Assembly: GCF_020184175.1 (NCBI RefSeq)
Contig: NC_065531.1
Coordinates: 55,511,213-55,575,212, forward strand
Reading direction: 5' to 3'
DNA length: 64,000 bases
Source: Aphis gossypii
Taxonomy: Eukaryota > Arthropoda > Insecta > Hemiptera > Aphididae
Shown piece by piece: positions 37,177-50,583 of the stretch (positions within the stretch are counted from its first letter, which is position 1; every line of letters starts with the position of its first letter). Position numbers and translations under genes: made by a program. The notes beneath the pieces were generated by a model. That model saw only the letters and a list, made by a program, of their open reading frames with translations, was not told the DNA's origin and ran no database searches.

Positions 37177-40100
37177 ATCAAGTTAGGTCATCCCGGAGCG
37201 CGTACAGTTTCTGAAATTAGCTATATAGTTGAAATACGCAAAATGTATACTTATTATAATAGTCGGTAATTGCATTAAATTGGTACAATAATAATAATAC
37301 TATGACAGCAAAAGTGATATCATAAAATAAAAATAAAAAATTCGAAGTAAAAATGTTAAAATAGGCGAGTTTTATCATCGATTATTATTATTATTCGCGT
37401 TTAAACCGAACCGTACAGCAATAAATATAAATTTTATTGTAATAGCTGCAAACATATATTTATATTGCATTCATAATTTCAGATTTCTTTTGGCGAAATA
37501 CCTACGCTAAAAAATGCGTTAAGCGATGTCGTAAATCAAAAATGATTGTAACGGTGATTTAGTATTTCCTATATCCTACATAACATCGATATAACATCTT
37601 CAGTATCTACACCTTGACCCAAGTGATTGCTAACTGGTAGGCATTGTATTTGTATAATAATATCGTCTATTTATAATACTTTGATAATATTTTTGATTAT
37701 ATATGTAAACTCTAATATAGTGAATTAATAATTCTTATACTTAAGTTTTAAATGTTGTAATATGTTTTTATTATGTATAAGATTAGTAAACAAAGTTTTT
37801 AAAATAAGAACATTTTGAGTCTAGAATCAGTCTTGGAATGAAATAATGACTTAAAAATATAACTAATCAAATAATCAAATCAATCAAATTTGTTAGGTAT
37901 TAATTAAGTACTGAAATATAATTTGTACTTGTATTTACATACTTATTATATGTAGGTACCTACATTTTAATTGTTGTTCATAGCGTTTATTCTTAAATAT
38001 ATTTTATGAGATACATTTAAAATACTTTTTAAAATATTATAAATGTATATCTTTATTTAAATTGAATACAATGCTCGGTATTTTTCGGTTTAGGTATAAT
38101 AACTTTTTGAAATAATCAATTTAAAAAAAGTTTGGCCAGCTCCACTCTTGGGACATAATTCAAAACTTTAAGGTACTGTATTAATCTTCCTAGTATAATA
38201 GTATAATATCTAACTTCTGAAATTATTGTAAAAAATAAGTCGACAATCACATAATATATTTTGACTTTTATTTAAGTTATAAAATGGTACATAAAATGGT
38301 TTACGGATGAATAATAATAATGATGGTTTTCCAAAATTCTAATTTCAAAGTTGTCGAAAAAATTTGATCGATAAAGGCACTGTGTAGATACATCTAAAAC
38401 GGATACGATAATAAAATAACTATGTAATGTTGATGTAATATCGTCGTTGCTGATAACGTCACGAAATCCGTGAGTTTCGTCGGTGTTTTTTTTTTAGGGG
38501 GAACGCATAATAATTTCCTTTATTTTACCACGAAGTTTTCTCTTTAAATCGGTGTTTTTTTTTTGTCCGTACTACGAAGATCTATCGATTTTCGACAATA
38601 CTAGCCCGCACCACGCCATTCATGACTGTCACCTCCTACGCCACCTACGCGAGTTTCTCCGCGATCGCGTCACGTCTATACCGTAAATACGTAATTTCAT
38701 ACAATATATCTCCAACCCGGAACTGGTTTTATATTTCCGATCGACAGGCGCGTTATAATAATTAATAGTTCGTTATATTCAGATTTGACCAGCGAATTTT
38801 TTGATTTTTAAAAGTAAAATAAATTGCTGTCTGTGCTTAACGAACATTTTTAGTAAAAATCGTCGTCTTTTGATTTGTACTTTTTTTCAATTCATATCGA
38901 CAGTGTTTATGACGTCGGCTAATTTCATAAAGCAATAAACTTGTTCACCGTTGTATTTATATTTTATCAATCCAGAATTAAAAAAAACAACCGATTTTCA
39001 GAACATCATATTTTATGATCTATTATTTAGTTCTCTTAAAAATCATTTTTTTTTCTCATTTACTATACTGTGATCTCACATACATTATACTACCTACTTA
39101 TTTCACTTCACTATATGTATAACCATCATACTATATGTATATCCTATGAATTATCGCTTAGTATATAAAAAAAAAGAGTATAATAACTAAATTTTGTATT
39201 TTTTTTTTATTCAGCATATAGAAATTTTGTTCTGAAAATTATATTATACCTATGGTATTATAAAATGTCACATAGTGTATATTACATACATTACATATTT
39301 TATTCATTAAATAAAGTTTATAATACAGGAAGTATACTTAATGGAAATTAATAATTTAGCTCATAATGCCTTTGGATTTTTCAGTATACCTATACCTACC
39401 TAGTAAAAGAATAAAACATTAATTTTTTATAAAAACATTATGTTTATCCTTACTTAATATTATATCTATTGGCCATTACCCACTATATTATTTATATTGT
39501 AATGTTTTTTTAAAAAATTAATTAAAATTAACCCACGGAAAAAGTGGCTATATTAGGTGATATTGACAGGGTTAAATTACATTAAGGTAATATACGAGAA
39601 GAGGTATAAGAATCTACAAATGATAATAAAAGTACTGTTTAAATACGTTGTGGGGACTTATATCTTGTTAATTAGATTGGAAGCTATGATGCATTCAATT
39701 GAGGTGGAAATAGTTGGGGCCCCGGTTGAGTGACACAACTATATAGTGATTCTATGAGCTTAAAATTTTCTCTGTCCAAGTTTATACATAAAATTATGAT
39801 ATTCGGTGAAAATATTGTAATGTATAGTTGTAGAATATAATTTAATAACCACAGTACGTATTATATTATATTCTTGGATACATTTTTAAATTTAAAGTTT
39901 ATTATTTTCTTTTATGTCCAATGATGTCACTTCATTATCTTCAAACACATTCGTTTAGATAAATATTGAAAGTTGAACAAATCTTATGGTCTTCAATTTT
40001 ATGACTTACACCACTTAAGTTTTAAGTAATATATATACATGTAAATAATGTAAAATTATCTTTAAGAATTATTTCAGCTAAAATCATTGATTTATAATTT

Positions 40101-40822
40101 TATTATTATCGTGCATTTTATTTGTGCCAAGTTTCATTAATTTTGATATCGTTGATCAAAAAACTTATTAATTATACCAAGGTTTTTTAAATAATAAACG
40201 AACCTATTAAATTACCTACCTATCTGATTATGTAACATTTCTCCAAAAACATATTATAGTTTAATCAATGTATACTGAACTTTCATCCAAAAGACTAAAT
40301 ATATAATCCGGAGCTGTTAAAATGTAAATAAATTCGTGTTTTGAATGTCTCAATTTTTTTTTAATTTCCGGTTTGTTTTAATCTTCTGCTTGAACAAAAT
40401 TGCATCCTGATGTTTAAATTTCCTAAGTATATATTATATTGTATGTTTGTAAAAACAACTAAAAATGTTGGTTATTACACAAATAACTTTTGCAAAGTTA
40501 TTTGAAAAGTAAAATATCAATCAAAAACTGGTTGGACATATTATCTAATTAAAAATAATACTTTATAAGATAGTCTTCTATTGATATGTATGTTTATAGT
40601 GATGATAGAAACCCGCTTATGGTAACATTATGAGTTATAACTAACGTTAAGCTATAATATTAGTGTAATTTATAATTGTTTTACATTTAAAAGTAAATTA
40701 TTTAGCTAAGATAATACTAATACCTATAGACTTGTTTGGAGATTTTTTTTTGTAATTACATGAGTACATAATACTCTTTATGATCGTATTGAATATCGAA
40801 ATAATATAATAGGTAAATCTTT
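37177..40822. other. AT-rich DNA, no gene recognised
   Basis: A GC-richer patch at 38580-38765 holds a 47-codon frame (ATG 38622 to TAA 38763-38765), also open in part on the other strand. No splice-supported exon or repeat family could be named. Confidence 0.5.
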
Positions 40823-41168
40823 TTAGGGAGCTGTAGCCCTCCTAAGGGTAGACATGTGCCAAATTGTGTGGGGCTTTGCCACCACACCAACCACCAGTTT
40901 ACATCTGCAAATATACATCATAAAATACAAATAGCTTATAAAAACAAAATAAAGAAATTCTTTAACATTTAAATAAATTTTTATTAAAATATTATTATTT
41001 AAAATTAAACACTTATTTTCTTTTGCGTATAATATCTTTAAAATTTCATTTTCTGAAGTTATATTATTTGATACATCTCTTTCAGTATTTATTGTAGCTA
41101 AAGAAGCGTATGTAAGCATGGATCCTTTGCATGGTCGAAAAAGAACGTTTACAAGACGCTAGTAACAT
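40823..41168 (-). pseudogene. hAT-superfamily transposase C-terminal fragment, frameshifted
   Basis: On the minus strand, positions 41168-41106 read LLASCKRSFSTMQRIHAYIR. That matches the hAT dimerisation-region signature ASCERSFS.L.RIK.YLR. The reading then shifts frame, and from about 41103 it continues SLATINTERDVSNN, then ITSENEILKILYAKENKC. This corresponds to the family's LA.L.IERD........I..FA..K.RK end. Compared with the usual protein, about eight to nine residues between YLR and LA are missing, so the lesion is a small deletion with frameshift near 41100-41106. The open frame runs on to 40826 as low-complexity sequence. A (CA)n run cuts off the upstream side at about 41178-41190. Catalytic residues are not present. 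Confidence 0.7.
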
Positions 41169-41177
41169 TAGTGAATT

Positions 41178-41189
41178 GTGTGTGTGTGT
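41178..41189. repeat. (GT)n run abutting the hAT fragment
   Basis: About six GT units at the truncated N-terminal side of the transposase remnant. Confidence 0.8.
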
Positions 41190-41191
41190 TT

Positions 41192-44100
41192 TTTATTAAA
41201 ACAAAATAAAAGAGAACTTAAGAATAAATATTGATATTCTGTTTTTGAATACCTATTAATATAGAAATAATTAATACAAATTCGATACAGAATTTTAATT
41301 TTTCCTAAGTTATGATTTTTTCAATTTAATACCGTTTAATTATGTATTATATAACAATTTATATAAAATGTCTTTCAATGTTGAGCAATTTTTTAATGAA
41401 TATTGGACAGTTCCCAGATATATCTTTGAAATACACTACTCCAGGGTTAATGTATAGTTTATACTTATTACACTGTAGAAAATATAAATTATTAATACAT
41501 ATAATTTATATGATTCAGAGTGATACGGCCGTAACTTTCATGTTATTAATAATTTTTATACCTACTATTCATTACATATTGTATATAGTATAAACGTTCT
41601 CATGTTATTAGAAAATTACTTTTTAGGATTGAACTGTTATAATGCATTTTATAGTAAATTATATAAATATCTATGTATTATACAGTCGAAACATTTATTT
41701 TTAATAACTAATTTTCATTTTATATGGTATCTCACAGTTTAATATCACTCACCTAATAAATCATTCATACTCACTGATCCATGCACTTGACTCCGACAAT
41801 ATCTTTGGAAATCTACTGAGAAGGTTCTATAAAGAGAAACTGACTTGGCGTTAAAAATAAATATAAGAAAATCGTGTACCTAAACAATGTTAATGCTGGA
41901 TAATTCTATTTAACTCGTCTTTCATGTACGTAAAAATGACTTATACTTATAATAGATTTAAAAAATAAATATTAAAATAAAAAATAATTCTTAAACATTT
42001 AGTAAAATTGTATCCAATATTATATTTTAGAACTACGATTACGGATGGATAATACACGTATGTACAGAAGAATGCTCTTAATATTACTAAAAATAAAAAA
42101 AAATATAGATACTTATATATTTATATGTATAATGTACATAAATTTAGAGCTATATAAAATGTATTATACTTAGTTATTTTAATATTCATCCTAGTCACAA
42201 CCATACTATCATAATATGATATACAATAATAAAAACGAATTTACAACTTTTTAAATTGAATTATTAAATACTGACTTTAATTGGAAGGGCTTAGTCGTCT
42301 GTGGTTTATTATTTTGTATTAAAACTATAAGAACTTATAATAATATGTTATAATAATCCGATAACGCGTTCGTGTATTGCTCTTTAAACGTCTACAAAAT
42401 AATAAAATGTACCTAGGTATGTATTAACATACATAACTAACTATGTAGATTGTTTTTATTATTTGAAAAAATATGTTTTTTCATTACTATACATATTTGT
42501 AAGCTGAAAAAAATATATAATTTGACCTATAATAATTGTAAATAGGTATTATAAATGTTCTGTTGTTTTATGAAAGTACGTATTATATGCAGGTATGACT
42601 TAAAGAATAAAAAAGGATCTCTTATAATATACCGTGTGTGTCATGTATTATATTATTATCATTAATATTCATATATTATAATAAGTTTGAATAATGTATT
42701 ATTACTATTATTTATTCGCTTATTTTGGTAGCTCAGAAAAATATATGGCCGACCTAACTATACCTAGACATAGTTTGGGTATCCCATCGAAATGAGGTAA
42801 AATAGAATAAAATAAAATCTCAATACATTTTTATAACACTAAACATTAAAAATATCGTATATTTTATGTAAAAATGTAAAGAAAATGCAGTTGCTTCGAT
42901 AGTAAGTTGTTAAATTTTAGTAAAAAATTTAAAATGCAAAACTTAATTTACGCGAATCTAATATACTTTTTACTTTTTATTTTAAACACGTTTTTGTGGA
43001 ACATCCTAGTTGATATTGATGACAAGAAGAAAATTAAACAAAAACTGATTATTAAATAATCAACGTTTTCAGAAAAAAATTAAATAAGTACTTCCAGAAT
43101 TCACAAAAAAAAAAAAAAACGTTCAATATTGAGAAAAAAAGTCGATTTTGTTATCGGCACAACTGCGTGTTTGATAAAATTTAAATTTTCTCATAAAGAT
43201 AGCTTTTAAAAATAAAGAATAATTTTTTTTCAATTTAATTTTATCGATCTCTTCGCGTTACTATATTTAAGCCCATTATTGCGCGTAAAACAATTTTTTC
43301 CTCGGTATCGGTTAGCGAAAATGCGTATTCGATTTCCATTTATTTATGTATCTAGACGAGACAAACTCTCGAGCACCTAAGTCTGAATCGAGGCTCAACA
43401 CAGCAGCTGGTCGCACGCGTTATACCTGCTTTCCGTCGGTAATATTATATTCGACGCGTTTAATGTAACACATAAATCGTATTGCAACAGTCGGCGATCA
43501 GAAATGTGCACAGTGTTTATCTGGTGGTGGTGCTGCAGAGTTGGGCTAAAAAGTAGTTTATTACACGTGCTGGATGCTCGCCGCCGTGCCCGATTTCATA
43601 AGCCACACGTACCTACAGAGCTAAACAGCTTGTTATAATTAATAATCGTTTCGACCGCATTCTACGAGAATGTAATACCACGTGTATGATTTGATGTGCC
43701 AGCCGCCGGTCCAGGTACAATATAATATCTTATTATACGTTGTAAATTGTAATTATCGCGCCGTACACGCTGCACACAATCAACTGCGCATAGTTTTAAT
43801 GATATTCATGCGATGTGTATGCGCGTTGTGCAAAGTGAATGGATCCGTATAATGCACTCGGTGTAACTTGCGGATTTGCGCTGCACCGGCGTATAAATAG
43901 TCTCTCCGCTCGCTTTTACACTATAAACGCATTCGTTCGTCTCGAAATAATATCATTTAACGGCGGCGTTATACGAGTGGTGTACAACAATAATAATAAT
44001 ATAGGTAGACTAATATTAATAATACCCACGTGGGAAGTAACGTGCTTTTATGAATAGGAACGCTATCAAACTATATCATCGACACGTTTGTGTGCGGGTG

Positions 44101-47100
44101 GTGGCGAGGAGAGGGTAAAAAACACGCGTCTAGATGTAATTCTTTCGGAGTTGGTTCAAAATGAAAATGTGTGAATGTGTTTTTTTTTTTATTTTACTGC
44201 GACTTAGAGAATTACAAAAAAAAACCCTGACTGATGTTGTTGTGTAACAGTGTTTTTCTTTAAAGAGCTTTTAACGGACCTAGGTTGGATTGAAATGACC
44301 CACTTGATTGATAAGATTAGTTTCTGCTTTAGAACCTATAAGATTCCACTTAAATTCAATTATCAATATTCCGCTGTACCTAAGTAGTTGTATTATACTA
44401 ATGTTTAAATACGGTTGGTTATCGAAATAATCGTATTGATAACTATGTAAATAAATAAATAAAAAACGTAGGGTAACCGGCCAAGAAGAAAACTGATATC
44501 AGCAGATATAATAGTTGAAAAAACAAGCTTTAGTGCACATAACAGTTGAATTATTATTATGCTTGTACATTTTAAAAAGCTGGTATACCTAGATAGTAAT
44601 CAGTGATTTCTTTAAGAAACAAAAAAAAAATAATAAATGTTTAATTTGCTTGTAATTTCACGGAGTATAGGTATGGCACATATCTGTGATAATACTTATA
44701 TTGAAGTGGATGAAAAAAATAATTAAAAAGCATAATTTATTCCTAATTAATTAAATATTATTATAGTTGTATATGTTGACCGGTAAAACGTGTTGAGAGC
44801 GCATAATGCGAGTGACGATTGTTTGAATAAAAATAGTTTCAGAAACATTTCTAAAGAGTTTATGCTTTTAAATAATTTACATATTATTATAATATTTACA
44901 CATTACACTCGAAGTCGGCAAATGAGCTTATTATTCACAATGTGGAATAAATTTTAAACGCCTATGTATGTATGTAATATAATAATATACTCGAAGGTTA
45001 GGTTAGGTAGATATGGTGTCCAATGTTTTCACATTTTATTATAATTTGTTAATTGATTGTACTGAGTCGTAAAACATTATAAGTTCATCGACCAAATTAC
45101 ACGAGAATAAAAGAACACTATAGTAAAAATATCGAATGCATATAGAAAAATCACCAATGATATATCAATACACTGCTTGAAGGCAAATTCACACTCTGCT
45201 GTGATAACGTCAACTATGTTTTCCAAAATATAATTTGTCACTGTGATCGGCTGGATCTTGCGGTCAGTAAGTGGTATACCACAATATTACCATAATATAT
45301 TTCATATACCTGATAGGGAATAGAATCTAATCCTACTCAAGGCGTATTAATACCTATAGTAATATATAGTTACCTATTAGGTATATAATTACTTACCATT
45401 TTTGTCTATCAATACAAGCGTTTGAATCACTTAATCATATTATAAAATTATTTGTTTTAGGAAATCATGGAACACGTTGTCACGGTGCAGCGTGAAATCA
45501 CCTTAACGGCGTACCTACATAGAGATATATTTTGCATAAACTTTAAAAATATAAATATATATAATTTACACCAAATCCCAAAGATAAAGAAACAAATATG
45601 CTTAAAAAATATCAATATTTTATCATGTGAATAATTAAGGTAATATATAAAAAAAATTATATTTAAATTTACAATATGCAAATAATATGTAGGTAATAGG
45701 TACACTATATTATATAATTTATTACTTGGCAAGATACTAAAAATTGTCAATTATCAATATCAAGTACGACTAGAAATAAATTTATTAACTTATACCAATA
45801 AGCAATGTTATAACTTATAATAAATTAGTTAATTAAGGTTACATTTTTGCACCTTTACAATACTTTTACTTCTTATGACGTTTTGGTGGAGCTTATGTCA
45901 ACCACCGACCTACGTATTATACAATATATTATACTGTCCATAATGATTGGACCGTGGATACCTTTTACCATTAACCTAAATGATGTGCTGTTAGAAATAC
46001 TGATAATAATTTGGCAACAAGAATAAATATTATAATTATATGATTAATATTACAGAACTGCCACAACGACAAATATTCGAAAAACCACCTGTGATACCTA
46101 CGATCGTGTATTACTATGGATTGTAATAATAAAAATATGTAAGGGCTTTGATTTTTCCCCCTTCCCCAAATGATAACATAATATAATATTGTAATAGTCG
46201 ATGTATTATATTTAATATTTATATCGTATCGGTTAAACGCATACCTATTTTATTTAGAATAAACCACAATAAATAATGATTGTCGCCGCCTGTCAGTTAT
46301 TGATTAATGTCCGTGACAAGTCACTGGTCGGACTCGACCGTATAATAAGCCCGCAACGGACTTTATGTTGGGCTGTTATAGTATCAATACGTAATAGTAT
46401 ATACAAACCACTCGAATTCTGATGCCGATGCATCGGTGATGATTATTATGGACCTCGAGATCCCAAAAGACGAAATATTATACGTATTACATTCACCTTA
46501 CAGGGTGTACATATAATATTATATAATATATACAGCGTCATGCCTACGGTTCACGTCACGAGTCCCGGTCATCGCATTGACTTAAAACATTTCTGCAATG
46601 ACTCGACGTGTTTTCAAATCGTTAATATACACGCGTGTGCGCTGCTGAATATAAAGGAGAAATGCGCGTGGGCATCTGCCCGTGTATATATTATTATATA
46701 TTCTGTATAATAGTATGGTATAAGCAAACGGTGTGACGGTCAAACCATTTGATTGGAGCGTTATCCATACAACGACGATTTTAATGATTTACCTACCGTG
46801 TTATTACAGCGCTTTATGTACCTGGACGTATATAATATATAATATCTAGAAGCACATACTCTTAAGTCTATACTTGCCGTGTGAAATCGATTATTCATCG
46901 TTATAAAATTATTGTTGGTAGGTACTTACTTTTATTGTGTACAGGTTATTTGTTTATAGTTTTTGAAAGTCACTATATATCATAGAGAAGTAAATTATTA
47001 TACACACAGCGCCATCCGTAAAGGACTTACGAAGCCCTGGATGAATAAAAAACTGCTGGGAAACCCGTGCAATGTTCCAGCCTGGGACCAAAACTGTAGA

Positions 47101-49828
47101 TTGATATTCAGACAGAATAGAAAAATAATTTAATGTGGCGCAGACTAAAAATTAAAACTCTGGTAATTAATAATTATCTGTTTAAGTAAAATAATTACCT
47201 AATAAATAATAGATAGGTACCTAATAATAAAATAAAAGTACAAAACAGTAAACCATAATCATTATATTATAACAATAAAATAATTATAATATTATTAATG
47301 TTTTATTGTCACTCTGCTGTTTAAATTTACTAATTATTATCAAATTTGAATTAAAATAGAGATAGTAAGGTGATTTATTTTTCAAGTATATTGCATTTTA
47401 AAATTGCACGTTTATATTGTATAGTATATAGGAATATCAGATACATTTTTACACTTAAAAGTGCTGGAAATTATGATTAGATAATAATTATATTATGATT
47501 TGTGATCATATAATTACAACGCGTAGGAATCTTCTTGTTATTAATTATTAAATCGTTATTTATTATCTTAGGTGACGCAATATTTTAAAATTGTTATTCG
47601 ATATTTTATTGTTAACGTTAAATCAATCCTTGGCACGAAATATATATTTCCTTTTAAATTATTTAATCAAACATCGGAAAAGCTTTTTAAATTAATTATT
47701 AACCGTTAAAGTTCTTAGGTTTAAAAAAATGTATAACACGAAGCTTATTAAATATGTACATTCTACGTTTCTATCGAACCCATTCTAGATAGTGAATTAT
47801 TGGGATGATATTATGTTATGTAGATTTATAGGACTTCCTGGGTTAAATATTTTATATCAATGACGATGAATATTGAAATAAAGTACTTTTAAAATAAAAA
47901 CATGATTCAAGGATAATTTACTTACCTAACTACTAATTAAGCGATATAAATAACAAATAATATGAAAAAAAATCCAAAATTAGCGTTACCTTGTATTTTG
48001 TAATAATTTGTATGTTTATGTGATTTTAAATGTCAAAAAAAGTATAATGAGCTGCAGCGTCTAATTAAATTAACTTACTCAATATTTAAATTCATATATT
48101 ATGATTCCTAAAATGTCTACGTATTTTAGTAAATTGTTATTTTCGTTATACAAATATAAATATACAATGAGATTTTCAGTATTAATAACATAATAATATG
48201 TTTTCAGAAATTGCAGAAAATTATATTGTAATCACTAAAAGTTCTATAACGCAAAATTGAAATAATTCTATCGTATATAATATAATATAATTATGTGTGC
48301 GTAAATATAATTATTATATGTATTGTGACTCATACTGCATACACAACGTTGAACAATACAATAAATTCAGAATAATTTCAAATCAATTTAACAGTTTAAC
48401 ATAATATAACAATAAGACATTCAAACTAGTAATGAGTTTTGAAAAATTCAATTTAATGTCTATAAACGTAGGTACTTCAAACAGATTGTCATAAAATTTG
48501 ACAAACTTAAAAAAAAAACAACTTATCACAGCAGTTAACATTTTTTTTTTATAAATTAATACTTGTTATCTTAATTCTAACACACCTCTAAAATACATCC
48601 GTTCTGATGATGGGTCCACCTACTTAATAAATATTTGCAGTTTCCTACCTACGTGCAAATAATATCCGTTTACTCATCTTTAGGAATTTAGGAATAAAAA
48701 CGTTAATCGTTTGTTTAGTATAAAAAGCTCGATTAAAATATTGATGGCAAAAATAAAAAGTTATGTAATAGTTAAAAACAATTAATTTTTAAATGTAAAC
48801 ATGAATATTAATATATTATGGTGGAGTTTAATGATTTTTAATTATAAAACAATTTAATTAATTATATTAATATACTTAATGTTTTACATTAATACAAATA
48901 TTACATAATTTTTATATTCATTATATTATATTGGATATAAAATATATAGACTATAGACATTTACTTATAAACTGTATGGTTATAGTTTACAATATCTTTT
49001 ATAGGAAGATGTTTTATGGGGTTAGCGTGGTTAAAGGCAATGTTTACATGTTTTTTTGATAAAATGAAAAGCTTTTTCGGTTTTAATTAGATTATTGACG
49101 ACGTTTTTGAATTTATTTATTATCAATGTTGATAGGTAGGGTAATCCTGATTTATTATATGGACGTCTATTTCACGACAATACTTTCATACTTTCCTACA
49201 CATATTTTTCTTATCGCTGTATTGGTATATATGTATTATATTATAATAATTTAACCAATTAACTATTATAGCTTAGTTCAATGATGGGTTTTATAAAAAC
49301 AAGAATATACATTTTATGTAAATATACTCGTATTTTGATGTACCTATGAACAATATTTTTTTTTGTAGACAATTATTATTTCAATCCCAATTACCACTTT
49401 ATTTTCTATAGCAAAAAAAGTTTATTTAATAACTCATTACCTATATGGCAAAAACAAAAATAAATTTATTCATACTAAATATTATTATATCTATTTTATA
49501 CTTTATGTAAAACCTTAATATATTATTATTAATGAATATCATCCTAAGGTTTGCAATGTTTTAGTATTAGCTTATAAGAACTGAGAAACTACTCTTTTGA
49601 ATTTCGATTTAAGTACATAAGAATTTAAAAAAAATCATTATTTTTTTTTTTTAAATTTACAATAAAAAAATTATAAGTTTGTACTTCTACGAGATACTCT
49701 GTAAATGCAATACAAAATCTAAGAGTTTAAAAATGTGGTCGTTAAATACAGGTAGGTACCGAAGAAATGTCAAAAACCAGTATTTATATAAATTCATACT
49801 TGAAGGATAAAATAGGGGGTGAACGTGC
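41192..49828. other. AT-rich DNA, no gene recognised
   Basis: GC-richer patches occur at 43370-43640, 43840-44060, 46270-46700 and 47000-47110. At 43892-43900 there is a TATAAATAG promoter-like word. The 47010-47133 patch is open on both strands. None gives a recognisable protein, and the 97-codon minus-strand frame at 45750-45457 is low-complexity. Confidence 0.5.
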
Positions 49829-50293
49829 TTGATGAATCACCGTGTATGTTATAAATATATTATGTTTTATGGGGGTAAAATAATGATCGCGTCTGGATAC
49901 TATTATTCTTCGTTGTCAATGTGCCCGAATGAATTTATTGCGTCTGCAGACATAGAAAACGTTTCAATGCAAAAAAAGAAACAGCCGATGGCAAATATCA
50001 TATCATTATTATTATTATTGTTGTTGTTGATGCTGTTTGTATATACAGTCGTTATATCACGTCGAATCCGTGTACATGTATCGGATACACACTATACATA
50101 CAACTGGGCGATATTATATTATACAAGCTTACGACCTACGTTGGACGGAGGAAACGCCCTGCAACAACCCGCGCGTATTATACATTATATATTATGCATA
50201 CGTAATAATCTTTACGGATCCGAGTGCTGTGCTCTAGGCGAGAACTGTATAATTTTATATATATATATTATAATATACATAATATTAGTGTAG
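49829..50293 (+). other. Longest open frame in the window (154 codons), doubtful
   Basis: The predicted product has one hydrophobic segment produced by a TTA/TTG simple repeat (poly-Leu near residues 59-68) and an Ile/Tyr-rich low-complexity end. No domain, no coding bias and no clear homology is seen. It overlaps the next frame (from 50224). I regard it as a probable chance frame in locally GC-richer DNA. Confidence 0.12.
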
Positions 50294-50583
50294 ATTATAA
50301 ATTATTATATAGGCCTCCTTCGCGGATGTACAGTGTACACGAGGCTGTGAACTCGACGGGTTTTGCATATTATACCGACCGATTTATATCGGAAATCAGA
50401 ACTACAGATGATAGATACGAGTTCGATTCGTGTCGCAGACCGTTTTCTAAATATGAAATGTTTTGCACGTTTATCAGACGTAATAATGCGTGCAGTGGGT
50501 TACATAAAATATGCATGTGTCTGACTGTTTTTATCGTTATTATTAATATTATTATTATCGTTGTACATTTTGTTAAAAAGTAA
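50224..50583 (+). other. Open frame of 119 codons, unrecognised
   Basis: The central part (residues about 33-95) looks protein-like: EAVNSTGFAYYTDRFISEIR, then FDSCRRPFSKYEMFCTFIRR and NNACSGLHKICMCL with five cysteines. A hydrophobic isoleucine-rich segment follows near the C-terminus, ending HFVKK. This would suit a small membrane-anchored protein, but no family is recognised, and the first 30 residues are low-complexity. It could be a decayed gene fragment. Confidence 0.2.

Noticed and set aside
42729..42800. tRNA-like GGTAGCTCAG start
   Set aside because: Resembles an A box, but no B box or cloverleaf pairing follows.
43839..44057. 72-codon frame and nearby TATAAATAG
   Set aside because: The frame carries an AAT simple repeat and no domain; a TATA word alone is weak in AT-rich DNA.
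46277..46425. 47-codon frame starting MIVAACQLLINVRDK
   Set aside because: Protein-like reading but no splice context or known family; several GC-richer patches give similar frames by chance.
47010..47133. Frame after ACACACAG reading GLTKPWMNKKLLGNPCNVPA
   Set aside because: It looked like an exon, but the opposite strand is open for over 60 codons with an equally protein-like reading, and CAGCGCCATC-type starts are common in non-coding insect repeats.
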